Virus record (IMG/VR): IMGVR_UViG_3300038441_001309
Coordinates: 1-64,000 of that record
From: a virus
DNA: 64,000 nt
Direction: 5' to 3' (one strand)
The notes under the pieces are model-generated. The model was not told the DNA's origin, ran no database searches, and was given only the letters and a program-made list of their open reading frames with translations. How positions within the stretch are numbered: the stretch's first letter is position 1; every line of letters begins with the position of its first letter. Made by a program: the position numbers and the translations under genes. This document shows, in pieces, positions 8,901-18,387 of the stretch.

Positions 8901-11833
8901 CCATGACCAGTGAAGATCTCATGAAGGCGATGGACTTCGCCCGCTTTGACCCAGCTGCCAAAGCGCTCGACGTTCTGGATGCCGTAGATGACAACCTTGC
9001 CGGTAACTACCGCCTGGTCGATCCCACCAGTCCTTTTATGCTCATGTGGGAATACGCCGCTGCATGTGGTGCGCACGTACTCAACGGCATTGACGTATTG
9101 AACCGCAAGCGCTACCCTGGCCTTGCACTGACTATGGAAGACCTGCATCTGCACATGACGGATCGGGACTTCCTCAACGTCTTCAATAAGCCACCTGTTC
9201 TACCAATCACCTTGCTGGTGAGCCGCGATGAAGTTATTCGTTATGCGGTCGAAGTAACGGCCGGTGGTATGAAGAAGTTGGTGATGCCGAAGAACTCCAA
9301 CTTCACCTGCAACGGCTACACCTTCACTGCAGAGTATCCGATTGAATTCCGCATTCCTCCTGTGGGCGAGCCGACCGTTGTGTACGGCACTCCTCTGAAT
9401 GGCGTACTGAACCCATCCAACGGTAACCTGCTAGAAGTTGACCAGGTGGCTGGTAGCGACGGCGTTCCAATGCTGCGCCTCTTGGCCAATATGTCGCAGA
9501 TGGCGATCAACAGCCAGGTCTACCCGCTCAACCAGGCAACGGTGTGGAACACCCGTATCGCTTTCAACGACCTCTACTCGTACTGCCGTGCCTATGTTCG
9601 GGCGCGCGACGCTGCGGGCGTCCCTTACTGGAAAGAGATCAAGGTCAACTATACTCGCCAAGTGTTTGACCCATATGACCCAACCGTGTTGGTCCGGCTG
9701 TACGACAAGGTGATCGACTGCTACCTGCCTCAGATCTACCAGACCACAGGCCAAGTTACTGGCGAGCTGCGCATTGACGTCTACACCACCAAAGGTGTGA
9801 ACGACATGGTGTTCGAAGGCTTCTCGGCCAACGACTGGAGTGAGGAGTGGCTTGACCTTGACAGCGAAGACCAAGGCAAGTACACCGCGAACTGGGGCCT
9901 GCTCTCCACGTACTCGGTTTACTCCGACCAGTACACCACTGGCGGCAAGCCTGCCCTGACGCTGGAAGAGTTGCGTAACCGTGTCATGCAACACAACACG
10001 GGTGAGATCAACATTCCAATTACGCCTGTTAACCTGGACTTTGTTCTGGGTGACATGGACTATACCTCCGTAAAGGACGTAGACGCCATCACCAAGCGTA
10101 CTTTGAACGCAACCCGTGTCATGGAGTCCCCGCAGGACAAATACACCATCACGCCGATCTCAGGGGCCGTAGAGAACCTCATCGTTCGTATGGCCGACCT
10201 CAATGGCATTCCAGGCGTCAGTCACAACACTGACTCGGTCACCATCCATCCTTCGGTACTGTTCAGGTCCGTGGATGGCGGCATGACCATTGTGAGCCAG
10301 TCTGAGATCAATGACCTGTATCAGCTCAAGCCAGAAGCCATGGCCCGCGCTGTGTCGTCTGCAGGTTATCGCTTCAGCCCGTTCCATTGGGTCCTGGATG
10401 CGGCAAACGAGAGCTTTGAGGTACGTGCCTACTATCTCGATGCTCCGACCATTGAAGGGCGCCAGTTCTGGATGGAGAACCCATCCCTGCAGCTGGACCT
10501 ACAGGCCGCACAGACCTTCACGGTGTCGCGTACGGAGAAGGGCTACCTTATTCACCTGCTCACCAAGAGTGGCGATCTGTATAAGGACCTGGAAGATTAC
10601 CAACTGCATGTGCAGCTTGCTTACACCCCACCGGGTGAATCGGCCAAGGCTTACCTGAATGGTACGCTGATCGCCAAGCAAGATGGTGATCGGGTGTATG
10701 AGTTCTTGCTGGAGACCAATTACGCAATCAACGCAAATGACGCGATGACCCTGCGTAACTTCTCCATGTTCGGTGACGGCCCTCTGGATCACTTGATTAA
10801 TCTGTCGGTCACGTTCGACGTGATCTACACCGTGTCCGACTACACCGTGGTCGACATGAAAGAGGGCGACATCGACAACGACAAGAACCGCAACATGCTT
10901 CCGTATGACTCGGTAGGTATCCTGCAGGAGCGTGTCCAGGTTAAACTGGGTAGCCCGCTGAAGTACCTGTGGGCAGGTAGCCGCAGCATTACCACTGAAG
11001 CTGATTACCAAGTCTACGACGACGACGTGCCAGAGCTGTACACTGAGCCGGTGTTCGAGATGGACCCCAACAACCCGAGCATGATGAAGGTTGATGTGGT
11101 AAACGGTAAGGTGGTCACGTATCTGCTGCACCAGGTTGGTGAGCCGGTAATCAAGAACGGTGTTCAGCAGTACCGGAAGTTCAAGGGTGACTTTGTCCTC
11201 GATGCCAACGGTAACAAGATCCTGGTGTCTCCTCGTCAGCTTGCCCGTCAGATTGACCTGACGTTGTTCGATGGTCGGTACTACTTCGCCAACGACAAGT
11301 CGACTGAAGACTACCTGAAGCTCGTTTGCACCAAGATGCTGCAGTGGTCCGATACCGACATGGGCAACACCAACAAGACGGTGCTGGAAAAGACCAAGCT
11401 GTACCTCAAGCCAATCGCAACGAATGGCAAGGTTCGCTGTGTGGTGGAGAGTGGTTCTTCTGTTGTACTCGATGCCGAGCAATCGCCTAAGGTCCAGGTC
11501 TACATGACCGAGGCTGGTTGGAACAACGAAGTGCTTAAGTCCGGCATCCGCACCACCATCATCCAGCAGCTGGCAACCGACTTTGCCAAGGATCGGATTG
11601 AGGCCCTGGAAACGGCTGAGGCCATCAAGAAGAATGCGGGTAGTGAGGTCATCACTGTACGGGTTAGCAACCTTGGCGGCGACAAGAACTATCCACTGAT
11701 CTCCATGGCCGACAACAGTGGTCGTCTGTCTGTGCGTAAGAAACTGACCGCACTGCCAGATGGCACGTTCACGGTGGAGGAGGACGTGGATGTTCAATTC
11801 CTGAAGCACCTCCCAGCTTTGGCTGACAAGTAA
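8897..11833 (+). CDS. Large virion protein resembling T4 gp6-type baseplate wedge
   Basis: A 978-residue protein translated from an ATGA overlap with the upstream gene. It consists of many beta-rich repeats with aromatic residues, typical of a large myophage tail or baseplate component. The segment at about residues 355-400 (LTLEELRNRVMQHNTGEINIP, then DAITKRTLNATRV) recalls the conserved helix-turn region of T4 gp6-like wedge proteins, where a TLEELR-type helix is followed by a D-Y/F-containing helix. The C-terminal 150 residues include a second mixed domain ending in EEDVDVQFLKHLPAL. A bidirectional hairpin terminator follows. The structural assignment is fairly safe; the gp6 comparison is from memory and needs a profile search. 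Confidence 0.55.
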   Translation: MTMTSEDLMKAMDFARFDPAAKALDVLDAVDDNLAGNYRLVDPTSPFMLMWEYAAACGAHVLNGIDVLNRKRYPGLALTMEDLHLHMTDRDFLNVFNKPPVLPITLLVSRDEVIRYAVEVTAGGMKKLVMPKNSNFTCNGYTFTAEYPIEFRIPPVGEPTVVYGTPLNGVLNPSNGNLLEVDQVAGSDGVPMLRLLANMSQMAINSQVYPLNQATVWNTRIAFNDLYSYCRAYVRARDAAGVPYWKEIKVNYTRQVFDPYDPTVLVRLYDKVIDCYLPQIYQTTGQVTGELRIDVYTTKGVNDMVFEGFSANDWSEEWLDLDSEDQGKYTANWGLLSTYSVYSDQYTTGGKPALTLEELRNRVMQHNTGEINIPITPVNLDFVLGDMDYTSVKDVDAITKRTLNATRVMESPQDKYTITPISGAVENLIVRMADLNGIPGVSHNTDSVTIHPSVLFRSVDGGMTIVSQSEINDLYQLKPEAMARAVSSAGYRFSPFHWVLDAANESFEVRAYYLDAPTIEGRQFWMENPSLQLDLQAAQTFTVSRTEKGYLIHLLTKSGDLYKDLEDYQLHVQLAYTPPGESAKAYLNGTLIAKQDGDRVYEFLLETNYAINANDAMTLRNFSMFGDGPLDHLINLSVTFDVIYTVSDYTVVDMKEGDIDNDKNRNMLPYDSVGILQERVQVKLGSPLKYLWAGSRSITTEADYQVYDDDVPELYTEPVFEMDPNNPSMMKVDVVNGKVVTYLLHQVGEPVIKNGVQQYRKFKGDFVLDANGNKILVSPRQLARQIDLTLFDGRYYFANDKSTEDYLKLVCTKMLQWSDTDMGNTNKTVLEKTKLYLKPIATNGKVRCVVESGSSVVLDAEQSPKVQVYMTEAGWNNEVLKSGIRTTIIQQLATDFAKDRIEALETAEAIKKNAGSEVITVRVSNLGGDKNYPLISMADNSGRLSVRKKLTALPDGTFTVEEDVDVQFLKHLPALADK

Positions 11834-11840
11834 CGGCATA

Positions 11841-11867
11841 GCCCCCGGCTCGCAATGAGCCGGGGGC
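11841..11867. terminator. Bidirectional hairpin terminator between convergent genes
   Basis: GCCCCCGGCTC-gcaat-GAGCCGGGGGC forms an 11-bp perfect stem. It is flanked by GGCATA on the left and GTATG on the right, so each strand reads hairpin then TATG. It serves the 978-residue gene (+) and the 454-residue gene (-). Confidence 0.85.
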
Positions 11868-11872
11868 GTATG

Positions 11873-13237
11873 TTACAACTTCATGGCGCCACGGATGTCG
11901 TCGAAGGACTTGTCCAGCACTTTGACGCAGGCTCGGTAGGATGCGCGGTGTTCCTTGTCGGTCAACGCTTTCTCCTTGTAGTGGTTGGCTACGTTCTTGT
12001 AACCTTCCGCTACAGCCAGGCCTTTGATCTTGGCACAGCGGGTCTGCGAAGCAATCTCCATCTCCAGGATGTTGAATACATCACCCAAGGATTTGAGAGG
12101 CTGCTTGCACTTCTCCAACACGCCTTTGATCTGAGCCACGTAATCGGCTGGGAGTTCTTTCGTCTTCTCCAGCTTCTTCTCGTAGTTCTTCACCTTGACC
12201 AACATCTGGGTCATGATGTCCTGTGCCTTGTACAGACCAACAGCAGCCTGCTCAGGGACGTCCACACCGTTGGGCTTAACACCCTTCAGCTTACTGGCCG
12301 CCTCCTCAACACTCACGCTACGGGAATACTTGGCACGGAACTTCTCACAGACCTGATCAGGGCGCTCGAAGTTGACCTGCATGTCGTGACCGAAACGATC
12401 AAGGTGTTTGGACACCATATCCGTGAATTTGAATTCCTGGATCTTTTTGGTGATGTCGTCAATATCCTTGCCCGTACCTGCCTTGGACATCTTGTCAAGT
12501 TCTGGGAAGACTGACGTATCAAAGAACTTCTTGATCTCATTAGCCTGCACCAAGGCATCAGAACCCACCATGCCAACGAAGGACTTGTAGGTCCCAGTCA
12601 TCATGCGCAGGTCCAGCTCTTGCATCTGGCATTGGATTGCCATCTGGACAAGCGCCTCTTCCTTGTTCCACTTGAGTTCGACGTGCTCGATTTCAGGGTA
12701 CTCATGCTTGAGCCCTTCCAACACAACCTTGAGCTTTTCCTCAGCAGTGCCGTATGCCGCAGATACCGCTTTGTCCAACTTGTTCTTAGGCATGCGTTTG
12801 CGGGACTTGGTAATGCGATAGATCAGATAACCCACCGCACCCAATACTGCGATCACGCCGGCAGCGGCCGCGATCTTGATTGCAGTCCCCACATACTCCA
12901 TGGCCATGACATGGTTGGTTTGCGTCACCTGGACAGTGAACGATTCCATCGCCATCTCTGGCGGAAGCAGGTCGCGGAACTGCATGGCCATGTCACGGGA
13001 TACGCCGCCAGAACTCTGGAGCATTTCCATGATGTTGACCAATTCGGTTTCGCGACCATGTGCTAGGAATACGGCATCGTCCAGCTCCTCTTCCGAAGGC
13101 TGTTCGTTGTCCCCAGGCATTGGGATGACGTTCCCTTCTTCGTCCTCTAATCTCAGAGGCGCGTCAGGGTCAGCCACCCAATCATTGCCTTCAAGGTCTT
13201 CGAGCAGCTCTTCCATCTTCATGGAATAGTCGCTCAC
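11873..13237 (-). CDS. Membrane-anchored, protease-processed internal head protein (454 aa)
   Basis: Starts at GTG 13237 with AGGAGG 4 nt upstream. Residues 1-98 are a very acidic propeptide-like region. Cleavage-type motifs A96-M-E98 and A112-M-E114 lie just before a single membrane helix (about 117-141, VGTAIKIAAAAGVIAVLGAVGYLIYRI) followed by a basic cluster KSRKRMPK. The remaining 300 residues are helical and Lys/Glu-rich. The same order (acidic pro-region, A/S-x-E, membrane helix, basic stop, helical body) occurs in the two upstream genes. phiKZ inner-body proteins are cut by the prohead protease at sites of this type; ejection into the host is an inference. Confidence 0.6.
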   Translation of the reverse strand: MSDYSMKMEELLEDLEGNDWVADPDAPLRLEDEEGNVIPMPGDNEQPSEEELDDAVFLAHGRETELVNIMEMLQSSGGVSRDMAMQFRDLLPPEMAMESFTVQVTQTNHVMAMEYVGTAIKIAAAAGVIAVLGAVGYLIYRITKSRKRMPKNKLDKAVSAAYGTAEEKLKVVLEGLKHEYPEIEHVELKWNKEEALVQMAIQCQMQELDLRMMTGTYKSFVGMVGSDALVQANEIKKFFDTSVFPELDKMSKAGTGKDIDDITKKIQEFKFTDMVSKHLDRFGHDMQVNFERPDQVCEKFRAKYSRSVSVEEAASKLKGVKPNGVDVPEQAAVGLYKAQDIMTQMLVKVKNYEKKLEKTKELPADYVAQIKGVLEKCKQPLKSLGDVFNILEMEIASQTRCAKIKGLAVAEGYKNVANHYKEKALTDKEHRASYRACVKVLDKSFDDIRGAMKL

Positions 13238-13246
13238 ATTACCTCC

Positions 13247-16200
13247 TTAGGTATCTTTGCGATCATTGAAGCGGTTGATCTGATCCTGCATCTCTTTCGA
13301 GAGCTTGCCCAGCGTCTCGGACTGTTTACCCATACGGGCATCCAGCTCGGCCACCTTCATCTGGTGGAACTGCAGGGACTTGATCAGCTCACGCTGCACA
13401 CTGCGATGCACCCGCAGGCAGAATTCACTGGCCTCGAAGATGACGTCGCTGATGGCCACATGAGCCTTGATCGAACGCGCAATGACGTTGAAGGTTGGCT
13501 TGAACTCTTCCATGCGGCGGATGAGCTTGGAGGTTGCGTCCCGGTTACCCTTCAGCTCGTTGAACCGATCACCCACTTCGCGGTTGAGGAAGTCCTTGTT
13601 GTCCTTCCACATCGAGTCCAGGTCTTGCGACAAGCTGTGGTAAGACTTGGCCTCGTCCAGGTAGTAGCGCTCGGCCGACTGCACGCACTTCGGATCGAAG
13701 CGACCCATGGCTTCCACCACATCGGACTCGGTGCAAGGCTTGGACCAGTCTGCGAAGTCTTCCTCGGTGCGAGCCATGTAGGCCTCGTCGAGCAGTCGTT
13801 CGGCAGTAGCATCGGCGGTTGCCTTTTCGATGGCAGCCACAACCTTGTCGTAGACCTGCTCAGCCTGTGGATTGGTATCGCCCTGACCGCGGACCACATC
13901 GATGACCGGTTCAACGATGTTCTCCATGACGTGGGTCATGAGGTCCATCAACTTATCGACACGACGCGTGCGGTCACCCGAAAGGATCTCGCTAGCCTTG
14001 TCGAAGCCACCGGTGGCCATGTTCAAAGCAACCATGCCAGGGGCACGCTCAACCAGACGACTACGCAGCACACCCTTGTAGTCGAACTTGCCGAGGTTGG
14101 CGATCAGTTCGTCCACTTCCTTGGCAATCTGTAGGGCCTCGGTGCTGTGTGGTACGTCGTTGATCCAAGTGGTTTCAGGGTTGGCCTGAGACGCATTGTT
14201 GGACCCGGCCACTGGGGAACCGGTCTCGCCGATGCGCGGATGCACAGAAGCAGGGCGCGCGGCACCTGCGTCAACACGCTGGCCGCCGACTTCTTTCTCG
14301 GTCGGCTGCGCGGTCTTCTGGCGAAGGCTCTCCGCTTGCTTGCGCATGCGGTCGAAGTCCTTCTGCAAGGCATCGCCCAGCTCCTCACTGGAAGCCTGCA
14401 TCCGGGCTGCAAACTCTTCAGATGCCAAGCTGGCCTCCAGGTCCTTCTGGATTTGCTTGAACATCTTGTCAGTTGCAAACGAGGAAGGGCTGCGGCGGTT
14501 CTGGGACATGGACAGCAGCAGATAAGCACCAGCACCCAATGCGAGGACGATACCAGCGGTCATCAGCAAGCGCTTGGTCTTGACGCTCATCTTCTCGATG
14601 GCCATCACTGCATCAGTCTGTTCGTCAACATACAGGTCGCCCATGGCGTCTGCAATGTCAACCAAGGGATCGAGATCCTCTTGATACTGAACGATGTCGT
14701 CACCACCGAAGTCATCCTCGACCTCGATGCCGCCAATATCCTCGCCCTTCATCTTGAGGTTGTCTTTTACCGCCTGCATACCTTTACCACCGTCGGCAAT
14801 TGCCTTCTTGGTGATTTCAGTAATGACGAAGCCGAGGGTTGCCAGGTATGCCTGAGCCTGACTGAAGTTGGCATGGGCTTCTTGGGCCTCTGGCGACAGC
14901 TTGGTCAGTTCATCCTTACTTGCGTTCGGGATGGACTTGGCAAAGCGTACGATGCCGTCGGTCAGAACCTTGGCGTTGGCGTCCACGTGCTCGGCCATCT
15001 TCGGGTCCATGACGCCGAACCAGGTGGTGTCGATGCCCTGACGCACGATAGCGTAGTTCGCCTTTTCAGGGTTGAACCACTCGTCAACGTAAGCATCCAT
15101 CGCGTCACGCAGGTTGTGGGTGGTGGCTTTAACCGACGGGTCGCCGCCTGGTACCTTGACCTTCATGCCCTTCAAACGACCTTCCAAAATGGAGATGGTG
15201 CGCTTAAGGTGCTTCATACCGCTGTTGGCGGCGGCAACCATAGCCTCGCTGGTAATCTCACCCCCGCGCGGTAGCTCGTTGGCAAACTCGTTCAGCGACT
15301 TCTCAACGCCAGCAGCCACGTCCTTGAAGCCAGAGTCCAGATGGCTACGGTTCAGAATGAATGGCAGATTGCGTTGGCCGGTTACCAGGGTCGCGCCGTA
15401 TTTGCCAGTACGCTTTTCCTCAACGGTCTTGGCAATGGCGTCGGCGGCTTCGCCAGGGGTGATACGCTTACCGTTCTTGTTGAAATAAACGATGCCGCCA
15501 GCGAAGGATGCAGCCATCGACTGCAGACCCAACATAGACAATACCAGCGCCTGGATGGCGAACACGGCCAGGCCGATCATCGCGGCCACTGCCAAAGACT
15601 TCAGCAGTTCCATCCACACGGACTTGGCTTGCAGGTCCATCATGGTGCCGTAGCTGACCGGGGCAGGAAGTTCTACCAGCGACTCGGTTTTCATTTTCAG
15701 CACTTGTTTGGACGCACGGGCAATCTCGTCCAACGCGGTGCGGATCTCTTTGGCCGCTTCCTTGTCTTCCAGCTTGTCTGCCACATCTTCAATGGCATTG
15801 AGCAGGGCCTTGCCGGCATTGGCGATGCACTTGGAGCGACGAACGATGTTGTCGGACTCCAGGGTCACCAGTGGCGAGATCAGAGGGATGGTGTCGGTCA
15901 GCAGCTGCGCACGTTCGATCTGGGCCTTGAACAGGTCAACCACTTGCTGCGAGCGTTTCTCGCCAGCCACGAAGTTACCCTTGGCACCTTCGATGTACTT
16001 GCCGGTGGCCTTGAGCGACTGGATCATTGCAATGACCTTGGGAACAGTGCCCTCGCCAATCAGCTCATCTTGGATGTGCTGGTCGTAGGCATTGATCTGG
16101 TCGATGGTGGCCGGGGCCGACAGGATGTCGTTGGCATTGCGCAGGGCTTCTTCCAGACGGTTGCTGGACGGGATACCCATGGCATTGATCCAACCCATCA

Positions 16201-16987
16201 GAGCCTGAACACCGGCAGCGTTACCGTTGTCGATCTGGTTCCACTTGAGGCCATTGACCAGGTTGATCATCTGGTGGTCGGTGATATCAGGCGCACCAGC
16301 GATCACGTCCAGGAACTCACGGCGGAAGGCTTCCAGCGATTCCTTGACGTTGGTCAGGTAGATGGTGGCAGCGCCAGAGAAGATCGAGGCTGGACCACGC
16401 ATGCCGGCAACCAGTGCCATGTACGGAACGCCGGAGGTCTTGAACTCGCTGCGCACGTAGGCGTTGAACGGGTCGTTCAGCAGGTCTGCTTCGGACAGGT
16501 TCGCAGTTACTTCGCTGACGCAGTCGGCCAGGAACTTGGTCTTCAGCGCTTCACGGGTAGGGGCGGCGGCATCGCTCCACTGCACCTTGATCAAATGCAT
16601 GGCGAACTGCTGAACTTCCTTCTGTTTCTTGAGGAAGTCGGCGGACTTGGGCTCCTTGGCCATCGAAGCTTTGATCAGCTTGTAGGCGATGATACCGATG
16701 CCAGCGACGACAGCGGCGGATGCGGCCACGAGCAGGATGGTGTGCAGAGCCTCGGTGGACATCTGGTAGCCTTTCTTCGACAGGTGAGTGTCAAAGTCCT
16801 GCATGGTGATTTCGTCGGGCAGGTATTCCTGGTAGCCAAGCGCATGTGCCTGACTGGTACCCTTGAGGCGTTCCAGGTTGGCAATGTGGGCAGTCACCTC
16901 ACCGATGACACGCTCGTTCTGACCGAGGAACTCAACCAGATCTTTGTCAGACGCCTGGGCCAAGCTGGCCAGATCGTACTCTTTCAT
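13247..16987 (-). CDS. Giant internal head protein with three repeated membrane-anchor modules (1246 aa)
   Basis: 1246 residues, AAGGAG 7 nt before ATG. Three modules can be read. Module 1: S77-T-E79 then a membrane helix at about 84-105 (ILLVAASAAVVAGIGIIAYKLI). Module 2: a membrane helix at about 460-487 (ELLKSLAVAAMIGLAVFAIQ...). Module 3: A796-I-E798 then a membrane helix at about 805-826 (LLMTAGIVLALGAGAYLLLS) and RNRR-type basic residues. Each is followed by 300-400 residues of mainly helical sequence. A Pro/Ser/Gly-rich linker lies at about 895-945. The first 50 residues are a charged pro-region. It looks like a fusion of several inner-body genes and might be cut by the prohead protease. 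Neighbours on both sides have single-module versions. Confidence 0.6.
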   Translation of the reverse strand: MKEYDLASLAQASDKDLVEFLGQNERVIGEVTAHIANLERLKGTSQAHALGYQEYLPDEITMQDFDTHLSKKGYQMSTEALHTILLVAASAAVVAGIGIIAYKLIKASMAKEPKSADFLKKQKEVQQFAMHLIKVQWSDAAAPTREALKTKFLADCVSEVTANLSEADLLNDPFNAYVRSEFKTSGVPYMALVAGMRGPASIFSGAATIYLTNVKESLEAFRREFLDVIAGAPDITDHQMINLVNGLKWNQIDNGNAAGVQALMGWINAMGIPSSNRLEEALRNANDILSAPATIDQINAYDQHIQDELIGEGTVPKVIAMIQSLKATGKYIEGAKGNFVAGEKRSQQVVDLFKAQIERAQLLTDTIPLISPLVTLESDNIVRRSKCIANAGKALLNAIEDVADKLEDKEAAKEIRTALDEIARASKQVLKMKTESLVELPAPVSYGTMMDLQAKSVWMELLKSLAVAAMIGLAVFAIQALVLSMLGLQSMAASFAGGIVYFNKNGKRITPGEAADAIAKTVEEKRTGKYGATLVTGQRNLPFILNRSHLDSGFKDVAAGVEKSLNEFANELPRGGEITSEAMVAAANSGMKHLKRTISILEGRLKGMKVKVPGGDPSVKATTHNLRDAMDAYVDEWFNPEKANYAIVRQGIDTTWFGVMDPKMAEHVDANAKVLTDGIVRFAKSIPNASKDELTKLSPEAQEAHANFSQAQAYLATLGFVITEITKKAIADGGKGMQAVKDNLKMKGEDIGGIEVEDDFGGDDIVQYQEDLDPLVDIADAMGDLYVDEQTDAVMAIEKMSVKTKRLLMTAGIVLALGAGAYLLLSMSQNRRSPSSFATDKMFKQIQKDLEASLASEEFAARMQASSEELGDALQKDFDRMRKQAESLRQKTAQPTEKEVGGQRVDAGAARPASVHPRIGETGSPVAGSNNASQANPETTWINDVPHSTEALQIAKEVDELIANLGKFDYKGVLRSRLVERAPGMVALNMATGGFDKASEILSGDRTRRVDKLMDLMTHVMENIVEPVIDVVRGQGDTNPQAEQVYDKVVAAIEKATADATAERLLDEAYMARTEEDFADWSKPCTESDVVEAMGRFDPKCVQSAERYYLDEAKSYHSLSQDLDSMWKDNKDFLNREVGDRFNELKGNRDATSKLIRRMEEFKPTFNVIARSIKAHVAISDVIFEASEFCLRVHRSVQRELIKSLQFHQMKVAELDARMGKQSETLGKLSKEMQDQINRFNDRKDT

Positions 16988-17001
16988 AAAAAACTCCTTG
17001 A

Positions 17002-17031
17002 GCCCCCTACAAGCGTGAACCTGTAGGGGGC
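17002..17031 (-). terminator. Hairpin between internal-head-protein genes
   Basis: GCCCCCTACA-n10-TGTAGGGGGC, a perfect 10-bp stem, lies between the stop at 17040 and the RBS of the 1246-residue gene. There is no T-tract or TATGCC box, so it may act as a partial terminator or as an mRNA-processing or stability element. Confidence 0.6.
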
Positions 17032-17039
17032 AGGGTGGC

Positions 17040-18377
17040 TTAAAGTTTTACCTTGCGCGTGGCTTTGGTTGCATCTTGAGCGTCGCTCATCAACCGCCGA
17101 GCTGCTTGTGGATCAGCTGGCTTGGTGAACGCACCCACAGCGGTTGCCCACTCGATGGTCTGGTTCAGGATGTCCTGGATGTAGATGGTGAACTGGCGCT
17201 GTTCATTGATCACCATTTCGAAGAGGTTCACCGACGCAATAGAATCGAGTCGGATACTTTCGAGGGTGTTCTTAAGCGCCTGATCAATCATCTCAGGTAC
17301 TTCGATCGGAGAGATCTTGCGACGCAGTTGCTCGCATTCGTCCACGATGGACTTACCTGTCGACAGCGAAGGAGCAGCGCCAAGCTTTGCAGCCTGGGCG
17401 CAGATTTCTGGGATACGCCCCAGCATCTGTTCGACATCACCAGCCTTCCAACGATCAACGTTGGCCTGGTAGTGGTTCTGGACGAACTTCTTGTCGTCCC
17501 GAGTGCTGTCGTAGAACTCCTTCAGCGCCGTTACCCGTGCATCTAGTAACTCCGCGCTGTTGGCTTGGAAGGTTACCCGAGGCTGCGGCAGCTCTTTGCC
17601 ATAAACTCGTTCGAGGTGACCCAGGAACGTGCCACGGATAGAACGGGTGTCCAGTTGCTCGATGTCACGAGCGACCTGTTCCAGGCGACCGGAGTTGATG
17701 GTGGCTGGGAGGTTATCCACCATCTTGGTCAGCTGCTTGACACGACCTGCCAGATCCGACATGTAATCAGCCATCGGCGTCATGAGATGCTCGGTGATGC
17801 TGAAGAACTGACCGGTTGCTACCTTGGAGGCAATGGCGTTGGTGAAGTGCTGGTCGTGACCGTAGGCGTAGAAACGATCTGCCCACTCGGGGTAGATAAT
17901 CTCGCCATGCAGGCCCAAGGCACGCCGGGTTGGACCCAGCGGGATGTCACTTGCCTTGATCTTGATGGTACGGTCATGGAAGCCTTTGGCTGCACGGATA
18001 CCCTGAACCAGCTTGGTGATTTCCTTATGCAGGAGTACACCATTGGTGGCCGCATCTGCAGTGGCTTCAGCCGCTTTACGGGAGCGTATGAAGTTGAAGA
18101 TGCACACACCCAGGGCAGACACCAGCAAAACACCGGCAGTCACCTTAAACAGCACCGCAAAGCCTTCCAGCGCGATTTCCAATCCTTTCTCCGATGGCTC
18201 AACGGTAAAGTTGCTGAGCGACACGTTCATCGGGAAGTTCTGGATGTAGGGGCTCACCATCTCTTGGCTTACCATTCGATCTCGTTTGATCGTCTCGTAG
18301 GCCGTGATGATCCCCTTGGGAATCAGAGGGTCGTCGGTAAACAACTCCTCTGTCAGGTTCTCAGTGATCATCTTCAT
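17040..18377 (-). CDS. Membrane-anchored, protease-processed internal head protein (445 aa)
   Basis: A GTG at 18386 is possible, but AAGG lies 8 nt before the ATG at 18377, so I start there. A pro-region of 71 residues ends at A69-L-E71, directly before a membrane helix (about 74-97, AVLFKVTAGVLLVSALGVCIFNF) and the basic stop IRSRK. A helical, charged body of about 345 residues follows. This is the same architecture as the 454- and 1246-residue neighbours, in the same orientation, so the three are probably paralogs expanded in tandem. Proposed as an inner-body or ejected protein; no sequence search was possible. Confidence 0.6.
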   Translation of the reverse strand: MKMITENLTEELFTDDPLIPKGIITAYETIKRDRMVSQEMVSPYIQNFPMNVSLSNFTVEPSEKGLEIALEGFAVLFKVTAGVLLVSALGVCIFNFIRSRKAAEATADAATNGVLLHKEITKLVQGIRAAKGFHDRTIKIKASDIPLGPTRRALGLHGEIIYPEWADRFYAYGHDQHFTNAIASKVATGQFFSITEHLMTPMADYMSDLAGRVKQLTKMVDNLPATINSGRLEQVARDIEQLDTRSIRGTFLGHLERVYGKELPQPRVTFQANSAELLDARVTALKEFYDSTRDDKKFVQNHYQANVDRWKAGDVEQMLGRIPEICAQAAKLGAAPSLSTGKSIVDECEQLRRKISPIEVPEMIDQALKNTLESIRLDSIASVNLFEMVINEQRQFTIYIQDILNQTIEWATAVGAFTKPADPQAARRLMSDAQDATKATRKVKL

Positions 18378-18387
18378 CGCGATCACC

